The notes: generated from the sequence alone by a model not told the origin. A DNA stretch of 64,000 bases from Agelas oroides (GCA_949130485.1 OX422190.1:7904167-7968166), one strand, 5' to 3'. Positions 11,260 to 23,102 are shown, numbered from the stretch's first letter. Translations and numbers: made by a program.

Positions 11260-11998
11260 CAGCTACATCACTTAGTGTGGAATGGACACAATTTTGCTAA
11301 TACCTACACTTCCCCACACTTGCTACTGCCACATTACATGTAAATTTCTTAGCACTATACCGTGGCAGTTATACAACACCTTGGAGACCTGACAAGAGAC
11401 ATGAGCCTGCTGAGGTGGCTGCACAGTCAATTCTGCCATTTGGCTTTAAGCTGGTAGGCTAGGGAGTAAAATCAAGAAGACCTTAAAAGAAAGTCTTCAA
11501 GATGACTAAAGTTTGCATACTTATCTCTTTACTCACTAATCTTGTCTTGGTTCTCTATCACAATAACAGAGATTTCCTTGCTGCATACATGTACTTGGTG
11601 TAGAATAGGCCGCGAAGTAGCCACTGGTTATAAATCCGAAGTTGGACGCTACGGATAATTCAGCCTTATCCGTCTGTGCCTTCTGGTTCCTTGTCTAACA
11701 TCTACATGTATACACAGCGATGATAGCAGTGGCGTGTACACTCTTTTTGAAGCACACATTCTCCCTACCTGAAGCGACCTTGACTATACCATGCATAATT
11801 TCTGACGTCTGTGTGCAGCCTGCCTTATCTGTCATGTTATAGGGGATCAGTGCATGTCCTTATTGTAGCTAGGTGCATGTTTCAGTTTTGTGAATGCATA
11901 TGTGTCTGTGGGAGAAGCTTTGTACACCTTCAAGTGCTACCTATATTGTGTAGTATATTCTACTTGCTTTCCCTACACTAGCTCTAATCATTTCACAG

Positions 11999-12730
11999 AT
12001 GTCAGATCACACGTGGATTCAAATTGCACTCTTGGGCCTTATTATGGTGTACAGTGCATCCACACAATCATGCTCCTTTGATGCTGCATTCACCGTTATA
12101 GCTGATCGGGTAGACCCTGTATCAATACTCAATGAGTTTCCAGACCCTCAACTGAGTTTCTTCAGAGACACCCTGCGCTTCACTGAAGCAGAAACACAAC
12201 AGGTAGTGGAAGCTGCAATTCAGCACTTCAACACACAGTTTGGTCTTGACTTCTCCAATATTGAGCCAAATGATGCAAACCAGCGATTTCTTGGAAATGC
12301 AATGTTTAGTCCTATAAAACTTCCCTATAATTCCACAGCAATTGCTAATCGTTGGCTAGTGACAGGAAACCGAAGATCAAAGTGCTTTCAAGTAGCCGCT
12401 GGACAATTTCAGGTTGATTTCAATGATACAATGATGCTACATGGGTTGTATGGTGGTGAGGATGGACGACAAGTTAACGCAGGTGACGGTTTGGCGTATG
12501 GTTACCTCGCAATTTTTGATACTTGTCCTCAACAGCCAATACTGATCCAAGTTCAGACTGACATTCCAGCTCGCATATTGCCAGTTGAGGGATGGATTGT
12601 GGAGGAGTTTCGACTCTACCATCGCCAGCTTGGTAGGGGGCGTGCTCAAAGTACCTTCAAAACCCGACCAAGCCCAGATGACCCAACAATGTTGGTGACT
12701 GAAAACCAGAGTGTGTTGTCTTTCCCTTGA
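11999..12730 (+). CDS. Secreted protein of unknown family
   Basis: Single open frame, 243 aa, not recognised. Residues 1-23 form a signal peptide (hydrophobic IALLGLIMVYSA, then a small-residue cleavage region before SC). The mature part has three cysteines, three N-glycosylation sequons (NST, NDT, NQS) and no membrane segment, so an extracellular protein is likely. The stop TGA is at 12728-12730. The bases directly before the ATG (pyrimidines then TTTCACAG) look like a splice acceptor, so a non-coding first exon may lie upstream in 11.4-11.9 kb, or the ATG exon may be the second coding exon of a longer gene. No neighbour suggests a role. Confidence 0.6.
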   Translation: MSDHTWIQIALLGLIMVYSASTQSCSFDAAFTVIADRVDPVSILNEFPDPQLSFFRDTLRFTEAETQQVVEAAIQHFNTQFGLDFSNIEPNDANQRFLGNAMFSPIKLPYNSTAIANRWLVTGNRRSKCFQVAAGQFQVDFNDTMMLHGLYGGEDGRQVNAGDGLAYGYLAIFDTCPQQPILIQVQTDIPARILPVEGWIVEEFRLYHRQLGRGRAQSTFKTRPSPDDPTMLVTENQSVLSFP

Positions 12731-13331
12731 ACCTGAATATATAGCATGCCTGTAGGCATCTTAGGTGGCACGTATATAGACACTGTCTCCTTTATATGGT
12801 TATATTATAGTTCTGGAACTTCATGTATGCTAGCTAGTATAATTAAATTTGGTATCCTAGTTTTTTTGCTAATTTATATGGACAAAATCTTCAATTTTTC
12901 TCTGTAATTTTAAGCAGTCACCTGTGCATGCGTGTTAATTATAGTACACTATTGGGAATGCACTTCCGGTTGGGGAGTAATATAAATGGGAAAGTTTATT
13001 CTGAGTTGCAAGATTGCACATTCTCTATGAATTCAGTTAAAACCATACCTACTCTGCATCCACGTGTAGAGTAAGCCAGCAATTTGTGGCCACCACCAAT
13101 GGTTGGCCACTCACCACAAAAAAAGGAAAGTAGCCGCCAGTCTGCTTTGAGGATACCACCACTCCAAGACTGAAGCTTGTCGATTGAATACAGTACAAAT
13201 TGGCCAAACTCAACCAATGGCAGTGTAGCTAACTTTCACTTACAACAGTTATATCGGGTGCCATCTGTAACTAAATTGTGTTTTCAGGGCTACTTTATAA
13301 ACTATGATGAACTATGATGTTACTTTATAAA

Positions 13332-14916
13332 CAAGACTTAAAAAAAACATTAAAAATGTAGGGATGGCATGCCAAAAAGTATGCAAACAAGCCGGTAGGG
13401 ATGATGCATGAAAGCAAAGGTCAACATATTGGCAAAGCCCCATCCCTACATCTTTTTCACACTGCAGTTCGACAGTGCATGGGGGTCTTCCTAAAACGTA
13501 CCACAAGTACACCCAAACTTTTCATGGCTATAGCCTCATTCTCCGACCACTTCCTAGCTCCTCCCACATGGACTGGGAACGAGGCTGGTATGATCCAGCA
13601 TTATGTCTCGTAGCTGTCGTAGGTACCTATCAGATAGTTACTAAGTAGCTTTACTGCCATCATACTACTTGTAGTGACAGTGGCACTCTTTCTGATACAA
13701 CCTAGACACTGTGCTTGAGTGGGCTGCAGACTAGTCATAGTAATCAGTGTGTAAACCCAGGTACTCATGCTAACTGCATGGGTACAGATTCAGCTCTCAA
13801 GCACGCTGTCTAACTGCAGTGTGAAAAAGATGTAGGGATGGGGCTTTGCCAATATGTTGACCTTTGCTTTCATGCATCATCCCTACCGGCTTGTTTGCAT
13901 ACTTTTTGGCATGCCATCCCTACATCTTTTTACATTTTTAATGTTTTTTTTTAAGTCTTGTTTCTGTACTTTTTTGATGTTAATCTCAGTTACAGTTAGA
14001 CCTAAGCCTAAGAAGAATATTTCAAGTGTAACCACAACACCACCATGTACCAGAACTTGAAACGGCGTTGACAGTTTAGTAGTTCCAGGCATGTAATAAT
14101 GTGTAATATAGCCAGCTAGAACCTGATGAAGGGCCAACCGCTCTCCCTACCAAACTTTGTGAAACCAATTTCATGATTCAGTTGTCATGACGACTGACCA
14201 GCTGCAGCACAGAAAACTATCATACTGACAACTGACCATCCTAGCTTCACTAAAGCGGTGAGTAGGCTATTTTTAGTGTAGCTACAAGTAGGTAGCGCCT
14301 TACCTACGTGGTGTTCATAAGCCTTGCCTAATGCCGCGGGGGGAAAAGTCCGTACTAGCCATGCGTACTGCCCGCTGGCCATAATTTTCGCCTGTGTACT
14401 AGTCTTGCTTCCAGACCAATGACCGTGGTCTTTGGTCTGGGAACGAGACTTCGTGTGCGCATGCGTACAAAATTATAAAATGGCGTCCTAAGCAACGGAC
14501 AGCAGCCTCAGAGTGTTGTGAATGGCTTTTGTTGACCAGGCTGAATTTGAAGCTATGAAGACGCTGAGTGGTTGGGAAGCTGAGCGCTGTGATGAGCATC
14601 CGTTTCGTGCTAAAATCAAGGTGAGTACTTGAGCCGTTTTCGAGTTATCGTAATTTACAAAGTGGTCGGAACAAAGAAAGAAAGAATAACAAAAATGGCA
14701 CTTTTGCTACCGCACACTTTTACATTTAGCTGTCTTCCGCGTGACTTTTGGCCACTTATATGAGTCTTGCTGATCACAAAGGCACTCAAAGAGGAAGCCT
14801 GGGCGCTTAAATAAGCTTTTAGCGTGTTTGTGGTGAAGTTATACGGCTTTTGCTTAAGTATTGCATATATTGCGCGTCGGCGCCATCCCTACATAGAGAG
14901 TCTACCGACTCTCTGA
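13332..14916 (+). mobile_element. Left arm of a 3.4-kb palindrome (1.55-kb inverted element)
   Basis: This arm is the inverted partner of 15160-16688 and is also present once at 28111-29700. Its outer 630 bp (13332-13965) is itself an inverted repeat: the block beginning CAAGACTTAAAAAA and containing GATGTAGGGATGGCATGCC returns inverted at 13820-13965. The inner end is GAGAGTCTACCGACTCTCTG. A small exon-like module lies at 14522. No transposase is seen, so the element is non-autonomous. Confidence 0.8.
14522..14620 (+). other. Conserved 33-codon start exon with splice donor inside the element
   Basis: ATG followed by 33 open codons (MAFVDQAEF...DEHPFRAKIK), then a consensus donor AAG|GTGAGT at 14621. 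The same exon occurs in the third copy (28434-28532, minus; ATG and donor kept). In the right arm (about 15440-15538, minus) the ATG is changed but most codons remain. Conservation of frame and donor suggests a captured or functional first exon. Product unknown. Confidence 0.4.
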
Positions 14917-15159
14917 CTACGATGCTACTTTATAAATACAGTATAAAACCTCCGAACAAAGGATGCATTGGGGACGGGTCATTTGTCCCTTGTAGAGAGG
15001 TTGTCCTCTTCTCGGAGGTTTTCCTTTAATGAAATTTATTACGGTCATTTACGGACAAAAAAATAACACTCAAAGTTTTTCAAATGCATTTTTTTCAATT
15101 GCGAAATGGTAAGACAATACTACTTGCATATAAAAAGTAGAATGATGCGTTACGACTTA
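14917..15159 (+). mobile_element. Palindrome spacer with CAGTAAAACCTCCGAA-type MITE piece
   Basis: Between the arms lies about 240 bp starting ACAGTATAAAACCTCCGAAC and carrying GGGGACGGGTCATTTGTCCC and TCTTCTCGGAGGTTTTCC. Closely similar sequence begins the larger element at 46331, so this is a short relative of that family sitting at the palindrome centre. Confidence 0.55.
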
Positions 15160-16688
15160 TCAGAGAGTCGGTAGACTCTCTATGTAGGGATGGGCAATAT
15201 ATGCAATACTTAAGCAAAAGCCGTATAACTTCACCACAAATACGCTAAAAGCTCATTTAAGCGCCCAGACGTCCTCTTTGAGTGCCTTTATGATCAGCAA
15301 GACTCATAAGTGGCCAAAAGCCACGCGGAAGACAGCTAAACGCAAAAGTGTACGATAGCCAAAGTGCCATTTTTGTTATTCTTCTTTGTTCAGACCACTG
15401 TGTCAAACAACGATAACTCGAAAACAGCTCACGTACTCACCTTGATTTTAGCACGAAATTGATGCTCATCACAGCGCGCAGCTTCACAACCACTCAGCAT
15501 CTTCATAGCTTCAAATTTACCCTGGTCAAAAAAGCTGTTCACAGCACTGGCTGACTGCTGTCTGTTGCGTAGGACGCCATTTTCTAATCTTGTATGCATA
15601 AGCGAAATCGCCAGTGGGCAGTACGCATGACTGACATGGTCTTTTCCCCCCGCGGCATTGGGCAAGGCTTATGAACACCACGTAGGTAAGGCGCTGCATT
15701 CTGCTGCCTACTTGTAGCTACACTGGGCGGGGCCTGGGAACGAGGCTACAGCTTTAGTGAATTGTAAAGCTAGGCCGATGGTCAGTTGTCAGTATGATAC
15801 TACTGATAGTTTTTCTGTGCTGCAGCTGGTCAGTCGTCATGTGATTGACAACTGAATTATGAAATCAGTTTCACAAAGTTTGGTACGGAGAGTGGTTGGC
15901 CCTTCATTAGGTTCTAGCTGGCTATATTACACAATTATTACATGCCTGGAACCATTACTAAACTATCAACGCCGCTTCAAGTTCTGGTGTTGTGATTACA
16001 CTTGAAATATTTAGGCTTAAGCTTAGGTCTAACTGTAACTGAGATTAACATCAAAAAAGTACAGAAACAAGACTTAAAAAGCATTAAAAATGTAAAAAGA
16101 TGTAGGGATGGCATGCCAAAAAGTATGCAAACAAGGTAGGGATAATGCATGAAAGCAAAGGTCAACAACATATTGGCAAAGCCCCGCCCCATCCCTACAT
16201 CTTTTTCACACTACAGTTAGACAGTACATGGGGGCCTTCCTAAAACTACCACAAGTTCACAACCTTTACTGGCAATTCATGGCTGTAGCCTCGTTCTCAG
16301 GCAACTTCCTTCTCCCATGTGGCCTGGGAATGAGGCTAGTATGACCCTCTTGGTAGCATTATGTTATATGGAACCTCTTCAACAAATTAAGCAGTGAGTT
16401 GGAGTAGACTGCAGACTTATGATATTAAGTGTCGTTAAAGTACATGGCATGGTTTCAGCCTCGTCCCCAGGCCACTTTTGAAATTCCTTCTCCCACATGC
16501 CGGCTCAGGAACGAGGCTAATATGATCTAGCAGCATTGCATCAGCTGTAGTGTGAAAAAGATGTAGGGATGGGGCTTTGCCAATATGTTGTTGACCTTTG
16601 CTTTCATGCATTATCCCTACCTTGTTTGCATACTTTTTGGCATGCCATCCCTACATCTTTTTACATTTTTAATGCTTTTTAAGTCTTG
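15160..16688 (-). mobile_element. Right arm of the 3.4-kb palindrome
   Basis: Inverted copy of 13332-14916, beginning CAGAGAGTCGGTAGACTCTC and ending in TTTAATGCTTTTTAAGTCTTG. It carries hairpin MITE pieces of the TAGCCTCGTTC type near 15730, 16287-16338 and 16459-16520 and a decayed version of the 33-codon exon on minus. It differs from the left arm by many substitutions and indels, so the palindrome is not a recent perfect duplication. Confidence 0.75.
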
Positions 16689-16744
16689 TATAACTATATA
16701 GTAACTAAATAAGCACTTGTTTGTTATTTGTAACAGAAATTTTT

Positions 16745-16980
16745 CATTTGCCAGTCCGGAATACGGAGGTATCCGCATTCGGTATACTTCCGGTAGGCGT
16801 GGTAATGTGTGCTTGGCCGGCCGGGCTGTTGAACACGATCAGGTCGCATTGTCGGACCTCTCTGTTGCTGTATGCTGGCGAGAAAGGCTAGCACGATGAG
16901 CAACAGTGCTAATATAATGCCCGGTCTTTGAATCCAGCGATGGTAGCGCACAATCTTACGAAAGCGGTCAACAAGCGTCC
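16745..16980 (+). repeat. ~230-bp repeat shared with 43575-43790 and 46600-46830
   Basis: TCCGGAATACGGAGGTATCC, GGTAATGTGTGCTTGG, GAGAAAGGCTAGCACGATGAGCA and CAATCTTACGAAAG occur in the same order at all three places. The minus-strand frame has a hydrophobic, membrane-like stretch, but its recurrence as an isolated block argues for a repeat. Confidence 0.6.
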
Positions 16981-17097
16981 AGGGTCGCGTAAGGTGCCGG
17001 GTGAAAGCCGCGTGCGTCACCATTACATCATCATTAATTTTGTAGGACGGAACATCCTCCGTCAACGTGCATGCGCCGTGCCACGCCCTCTGCATAC

Positions 17098-17640
17098 TTA
17101 GGCCCGTGCAACCGAAATGTGCGTGCCCACATCCACAAGGTCGTCATTGATCAGGTGAATTGACTTTTGTGGTGAGCAACGAATGTGAAGTGTAGTATTC
17201 AACAGTTTTGTCATGTTGCCATCAAACTGAGGTTTTCTACGTTTTAGTCCACAATCAGGATAAATCTGGAGCCACTCAAACCGACATGACCCTATTCTGC
17301 ACCAGTTTTCAATGTATAATAGTGCAATGTTTAGTGTTTGCTCACACGTGGCACAAAGAATTCATCAGTGTCAATGTTCATAACATAATCATAAGTACCT
17401 CGGAATTGGAGAAAGCATTCATGGTAAGCTAAAATTTGGGAGTGGTCAAATACCTGAAATTCATTCAATATTGCTTCATATATACGTAAAGATGCAAAAC
17501 CATTTGCTAATGACTTCTTCACAAATGGATAGTCCAGTACACCACTTGCTAAAATCGATGGCTCAGCAACCATGTGGACTATGGTAGGCCGTTTGTTTCA
17601 AAATTGGTGATGACCACATTGTGCAAGAAGTGGGTCACAT
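17098..17640 (-). pseudogene. GT92-like glycosyltransferase, broken
   Basis: On minus, about 180 codons resemble the glycosyltransferase 92 family: an acceptor-side segment, then YHECFLQFRGTYDYVMNID, the metal-binding DTDEF motif and a VPR end (17340-17573), then WCRIGSCRFEWLQIYPDCG and a DGN...TKLL block closing at TAA 17098-17100. Three breaks are visible: a frame change just before the ATG near 17573, a stop codon soon after VPR, and a second frame change before the WCRIG segment. Further open fragments of possibly the same gene lie at 18810-19010, beyond the palindromic element. A GTGAGC after the VPR codons could be an old donor instead of the first damage. Family assignment rests on the DTDEF region. 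Confidence 0.55.
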
Positions 17641-17964
17641 CGCGCGATAAATTACTCACATCACGCGATAACTGTGACACATCGCGCGATAACTGTGATA
17701 CATCGCGCGATGAATTGCACACATCGCGCGATAACTGCATTGCTTCACGCGAAGAATTGCAGGATAACTGCACTCACATCGAGCGATAAATTACTCTCAT
17801 CGCGCGATGAGTTGCACACATCGCGCGCGATAACTGCGTTGCTTCACGCGAAGCAATGCAAGATAACTGCAGTCACATCGCACGCATTCCCTCGTAACGT
17901 ATGTAAGTTCTTTGCGCATGCGCAATGCCTGTGCACTGTAAGCAAAGTAGCAGGCCTCGTAGTG

Positions 17965-18030
17965 ATGGCTGCCAATCCGGCTGCGAATCTGGGCGAATCG
18001 TCATCGTGGGCTGAAAGCCAAACATTGGAG
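17965..18030 (+). other. 22-codon start exon with donor, left arm
   Basis: ATG plus 22 open codons (MAANPAANLGESSSWAESQ...) ending in GAG|GTGAGAGG, a good splice donor. The identical module is on minus in the right arm (18414-18479). Both point to the centre of the palindrome. Confidence 0.35.
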
Positions 18031-18413
18031 GTGAGAGGCAGACCAATGTGTATGTTTTCTTGTATTTGCTAAACTGTTAGCTGTTACCTGGTTGGCGTTT
18101 CATGAATCATAGTCCTATGAGGCACCATGAGGCTTGGGGGGGGGGGGGGGGGGGGGGTTTGAAAGAGGACAATGTTATGGCCTTTACAAAGGTACAATTA
18201 GGCGAGTATTGACTGTAAACTTGCAATAGTCATAACTGCCTCCACGTATTAGTTATTGTATGGTTGCGAGTGCCACACGGCAAACATTGGCACTGCGTGA
18301 CGTCAAAGCACGAGGGCCGTAGTCAAAAGGACTACGATTCATGAAACGCCAACCAGGTAACAGCTAACCGTTTAGCAAATACAAGAAAACATACACATTG
18401 GTCTGCCTCTCAC

Positions 18414-18479
18414 CTCCAATGTTTGGCTTTCAGCCCACGATGACGATTCGCCCAGATTCGCAGCCGGATTGGCAGCCAT
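18414..18479 (-). other. 22-codon start exon with donor, right arm
   Basis: Mirror copy of the module at 17965-18030, with the same ATG, the same 22 codons and the same donor. Arm-to-arm identity here is essentially complete, in contrast to scattered changes in the outer CGCGCGAT units. Confidence 0.35.
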
Positions 18480-20040
18480 CACTACGAGGCCTGCTACTTT
18501 GCTTACAGTGCACAGGCATTGCACATGCGCAAAGAACTTACATACGTTACGAGGGAATGCGTGCGATGTGACTGCAGTTATCTTGCATTGCTTCGCGTGA
18601 AGCAACGCAGTTATCGCGCGATGTGTGCAACTCATCGCGCGATGAGAGTAATTTATCGCTCGATGTGAGTGCAGTTATCCTGCATTGCTTCGCGTGAAGC
18701 AATGCAGTTATCGCACGATGTGTGCAATTATCGCGCGATGTGTCACAGTCATCGCGCGATGTGTCACAGTTATCGCGTGATGTGAGTAATTTATCGCGCG
18801 ATGTATCATTGAGTAAATCATTTTTATGCAGAAATGGTATTTCCTTGTGAAATATTGCCATCATAAGTAGGATTATCTAGTTCACTTAGTACTTCCAACT
18901 TGTCAGAAATTATGAAAAACGTGCATGTATTCTTGATCAAGGCAGCAAATAGTCTTATGTCAAGCCATCCAGGCCTCCCAATGAAAAATGTCTGGTGGAT
19001 TGATTCAAATTCCTATAGTCAAGAAGGCATGTCTAGCAAAACAGGAATGGAGCACTGATGCATACAGTTCTCTATTTGTCACTATTCATTATACACTCTT
19101 TGATTTTGTTGGCCATCCGATATTCCAGTTGGAAAGCATCCTAATGACAGTAACATTGAATCAAACCACCAGAGGTCAGACATTGTGGAGAAGCGTACAT
19201 CTGGAGACTGACATCACTACTTGTAGATAGTCACATTGCTGAAATTGGCAATTCTGCTTTCAGTGACGCATGTAAATCATACCCATTTCTCTGCAATACC
19301 TCCAAGAAAGTCACAGTCACATGGTTAAGATGCAAACATTGCATGGCCATAGCAAGCAGTCAGGCAGGTCAGGTTTTCTGCAGACCAAACATGCACATAA
19401 GCACTTTGAATTATAATACACGTGGAGTTGTAGATATAAAAACTAGTAAGCTGGACCATCACCAAAAAGGTAGCCATCACTGGACAGACATCATTCCTAT
19501 ACTGACAAAAGTGAACATTTTTATCAAGATTTCACACTATTTACAGCCATTTCAGTTCACTCCATAGGCGTAAATTATTCCTTCACTGTGATAAAGACAA
19601 AGATCCAACATGTTGCTGATAATGCTGGCCAACACATTTTCATCTCACCAGTTAATGTCACCAACCAAACCGTTATAATGAAACACAGGCCTGTCACCCC
19701 AGGATGGAGAGTCTAAAGAACTTCAGTAGCTATGTGTACATGTACCAGAGTGCAACCCACATGGACTCCTGCTGACTTTTACGTCAACTTATGAATTCTG
19801 ATGCATTGGCACACTTGTAAATCTCTACTGAATACCTTAGGAAGAGCTGTAGAACAGTTGGCTGGGTGCCTTGCCAAGCAAGCAAAAGTCAGCAGTCGAG
19901 GTCAAAGTACAACAGCCACCAGCGCGAAGTTGTCTTATGAATGTTTAATGAGATGATGTCAAAGCGGGTGTATCCCCTTTTCAAGCCGGGCATATCGGCA
20001 TACATATATACAGTGGAGAAGGTCACGCCCATAGCTCCAC

Positions 20041-20427
20041 TACCCCAAATTTAGATTTTAACCCTCTCTTTACGAGATCTTCACCGAATTTCTGCATACA
20101 AGCATGCATTCAGAGAGTATGCACGTAAAGGGAAAAGAGAACAAGTAAGCATGGTATCAGTATAGTATTAAAACTAGTCAGTATTGAATATCAGAGAAGG
20201 GATGCATTTCTGGCAGCTGTGTAGGGGAAAACAGACTAACATCTCAGAGCAGCCCCACAGCCTATGAATCAAGGTGATCAGTATGGAGGCCTAAGTTTTG
20301 TGTACTCATGGGCAGCAAAAAATCTTGAATTGTAATTTTCTATTTCTATCCATGATCCTTAACTGATCAACACTCTTGTGTTTGGTGCATAATTAGCAAA
20401 CCTGCTGTGCAATGCTGTGGTGTGCAT
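20041..20427 (+). repeat. Left arm of a 3.8-kb inverted repeat
   Basis: TACCCCAAATTTAGATTTTA at the left and the blocks that follow (GAATTTCTGCATACAAGCATG, GATGCATTTCTGGCAGCTGT, TTTGGTGCATAATTAGCAAA) return inverted at 23103-23830. Arms are about 340-390 bp after removing a nested MITE from the right arm. This could be the long TIR of a DNA transposon; I see no transposase between the arms. 19020-20040 shows no supportable gene. Confidence 0.7.
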
Positions 20428-20757
20428 TTGTGCGCTACGTTGCTGTACACTGCAAGCTAATTATGCACCAAGGGTCAAACATTGTTGAAATTGTCGATGC
20501 TGTGTGTTGAAGAGTCAGGCTTAAAAATCAAACTATTTTATGTCTGTTCAATGTGTTCATGTTCCTATGCTAGGGGCAAAAATGTATTCTTGACTGACAT
20601 ATTTTTGGACCTCAGACTTCAAAGGTCTAAGCATGGTAGCAACTGTGCCAGATCATCAGACCAACAAGACATGCTGGGGCTGGGATAGTTTTCGATACCC
20701 GAAACTATTGTAGTATGCGGGGATAGAAATTCACGTCCGAAAATAAATTGTAAAACA

Positions 20758-20841
20758 ACGCGTAACTTCTTTGCCGTCTCCTCTGAAAAGGAAAGAGTAA
20801 CGTAACTTCTTTGCCGTCTCCTCTGAAAAGGAAAGAGTAAC
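20758..20841 (+). repeat. 41-bp direct duplication
   Basis: GTAACTTCTTTGCCGTCTCC followed by TCTGAAAAGGAAAGAGTAAC occurs twice in a row. No gene is supported in 20430-21770. Confidence 0.85.
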
Positions 20842-21778
20842 CCTTCCATTGGCGTTGCCTATGAGCCCATACCATGCTGCAGCAGTTTCCAAATTTGGCT
20901 AGCGATGTGATATAATACATTATTATCAGACTTGTCTGCTAGTAGAATCCTTTTTCCGAGGATAGGTGCTTGAACAGATGTAGTATTTCTTTTGCTAAAT
21001 CCCGGGTAGAAGACTGTTTGGAGTTGAATTTCAAGTATATATTATCAAACATCAGCCCAAATTGTCCATGCTTCAGAGCTTCAAATTGAACCCTCACTAT
21101 GCATGCACATATTCAAATTATGCATACCTTCTGCAATGTCTTAATATGTGAGTGGTTCAAGTAAAATTCAAATATTAATGATATTCATAGAATCACGTGC
21201 CAATTAAGGTGGGTGTGGCTAACACCCACTGGGTAATATATATACTAGCTAGTAATATACCTGCACATTTGTAGATGAAGAAAAGCAACTTCAATAATCT
21301 GTGAGTCTTTCCATTGCTGTAAAACTCAATTCTAATAGAACTTGAGTCATGTGACATAATTTTACTTGAACCACTCACATATACTTAAAATCCTTACCTA
21401 GTTCGATTGCACCGTTAATGCTGTGTTCTTGTTTTACAAATCAAGCAAAATTCTCATTTCTATACTGTCGCCCTTGCATACGAAACCAGTCTCATACTGC
21501 AAGTTCAGGGTGTGAGGAGAGCCTGGGTAGGAGACTATGATACACTTCCCCAATTTATTTCCAGCGTAAAGACAAATGTACTCCTTTGCTTGACCTTGCA
21601 AAATATAAAGAAATAAGCTGTGCATATGAATATCATTATGTGGTAAACTTCTTTACAGGGTAAATGGGAAAATAACCACATAATTATATTCATGTCACAG
21701 TTTTTGGTTTGTATTTTGCAAGGTCAACGCATGCAGCAGTGAATACAGACGTCCTTCTCAGAGACTACATATAAGTTC

Positions 21779-22476
21779 GGGTGTCTCTAATCGCTGGAAT
21801 GGAATATGGAATGGAACGGTGGAATGGAATATGGAATGGACGGTGAATGTACACAGAACAGCTAAATCATGTAACTGACGCACTGCTCAGTCTAGGCTGA
21901 GCTATACCTACTACAGCTTGGGCTCTTACCTCACTGCAGAGGCTTTATGAGCAAGTCGTTGCTGACATATTTTTATTACTGCCTCGTCCGGTACGTATGC
22001 TTTATAGCTGCTAGTGATATTGTGGTTGGTTATATCTGGCTTGCCAAACTAAACATGTAGTTTGCTAGCATGAATGTTTGAAATTAACAACTTGATCCAG
22101 GGTTGAAGACAAATTACCTCCAATGTTCACCCTCTCACAGTCACAGGCCAGTCTAAGGCTTGTGAACCTGCGACAAACAAACTGCTGTGTGTAACACTAA
22201 CTCAGCCTAGTTCCCACTCAGCTCCACACAACCAGGAAAAGCTTGTTGGGGGCTGGAAACACTCACCAGATGCTTGAACTTGTACTAGACTAGTGGCAGC
22301 ATTGTGGTGAGGTAAGGACCCTAGCTATACCAGCAGACCACATAAGAATGGCCACCCATTCTTATGCACTCTTGTAACCTAGTAGGTAGGTAGGGCAGGG
22401 CTAGCTAGCCTACGAAACGGCATTTTCTAATTTTGATTGTCCATTCCATAGTCCATTCCAGCGATTAGAGACACCC
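21779..22476. mobile_element. 698-bp Mutator-like non-autonomous element with 9-bp target duplication
   Basis: Terminal inverted repeat GGGTGTCTCTAATCGCTGGA (about 25 bp) at both ends. Flanks are an exact 9-bp direct repeat TATAAGTTC at 21770-21778 and 22477-22485. 9-bp duplications are typical of MULE-type elements. The subterminal left side has GGAATGGAATAT tandem copies. No ORF of note inside. Confidence 0.85.
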
Positions 22477-23102
22477 TATAAGTTCTCCCCTAGCACCCCT
22501 TTCAGAGCACCAGAGGACTCAGGACACACTGCGCACAGATGAACCTTCCCCTAGCATCCCTCTCTTTGAACACTGGAAAAGACAGCATAATCAAAGGGAG
22601 GCTGGGTGTACATTTACACTTTTACTTCAAGTGTTAGGCATCCCATCCATAATCCTGTACTATCATTTCCAAGCTGGATAAAGCTTGCATTTGACTGATA
22701 TTCATTTGTTCAATTGATGTCATAGACTTAGTACATGGACTTGACAAAAAATTCAACTTGAAGTAACATACGTATGTTTAGCATACAAGTATGGCTCAGT
22801 AATGATGTTCGATAAATGCAGGATTGTATTTTTCAGTAACCACTTTGCCTTACCTGCCCAGAGCTTGTAGTGTGTGGCTACACTACCCACTATATTGCAC
22901 TCCCTCTAACTATCTTCCTGGCACTTCTGAGGTAGTGTTCAACTTGCTCCTTTGGATTCTTTGTATGTTCTATCATCAAACATGACAGCTAGCATGCACA
23001 CCTGCAAAACGTCTGCATGTGCACATGCTGCCATGTAAAGTCAACTCTTATTTTGTCCACTCCATCATGTTCATACAAAATATTATACTCGGACAAACAC
23101 AC

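Larger units (their letters stand above)
17632..18806. mobile_element. 1.17-kb palindromic element with CGCGCGAT-rich arms
   Basis: Two arms of about 470 bp (17632-18100 and 18335-18806) are near-perfect inverted copies. Their outer parts are built from CATCGCGCGATAACTGTGA-like units of about 20 bp, and their inner parts hold a small start exon with donor. The roughly 230-bp centre includes a 26-base G run at 18132-18159. Ends read ACATCGCGCG...CGCGCGATGT. No transposase is present. The element lies inside the decayed GT92 gene. Confidence 0.8.

Noticed and set aside
16724-17095. Minus-strand 123-codon frame with a membrane-like segment
   Set aside because: Most of it is the repeat also found at 43575 and 46600, and it follows a decayed GT92 gene.
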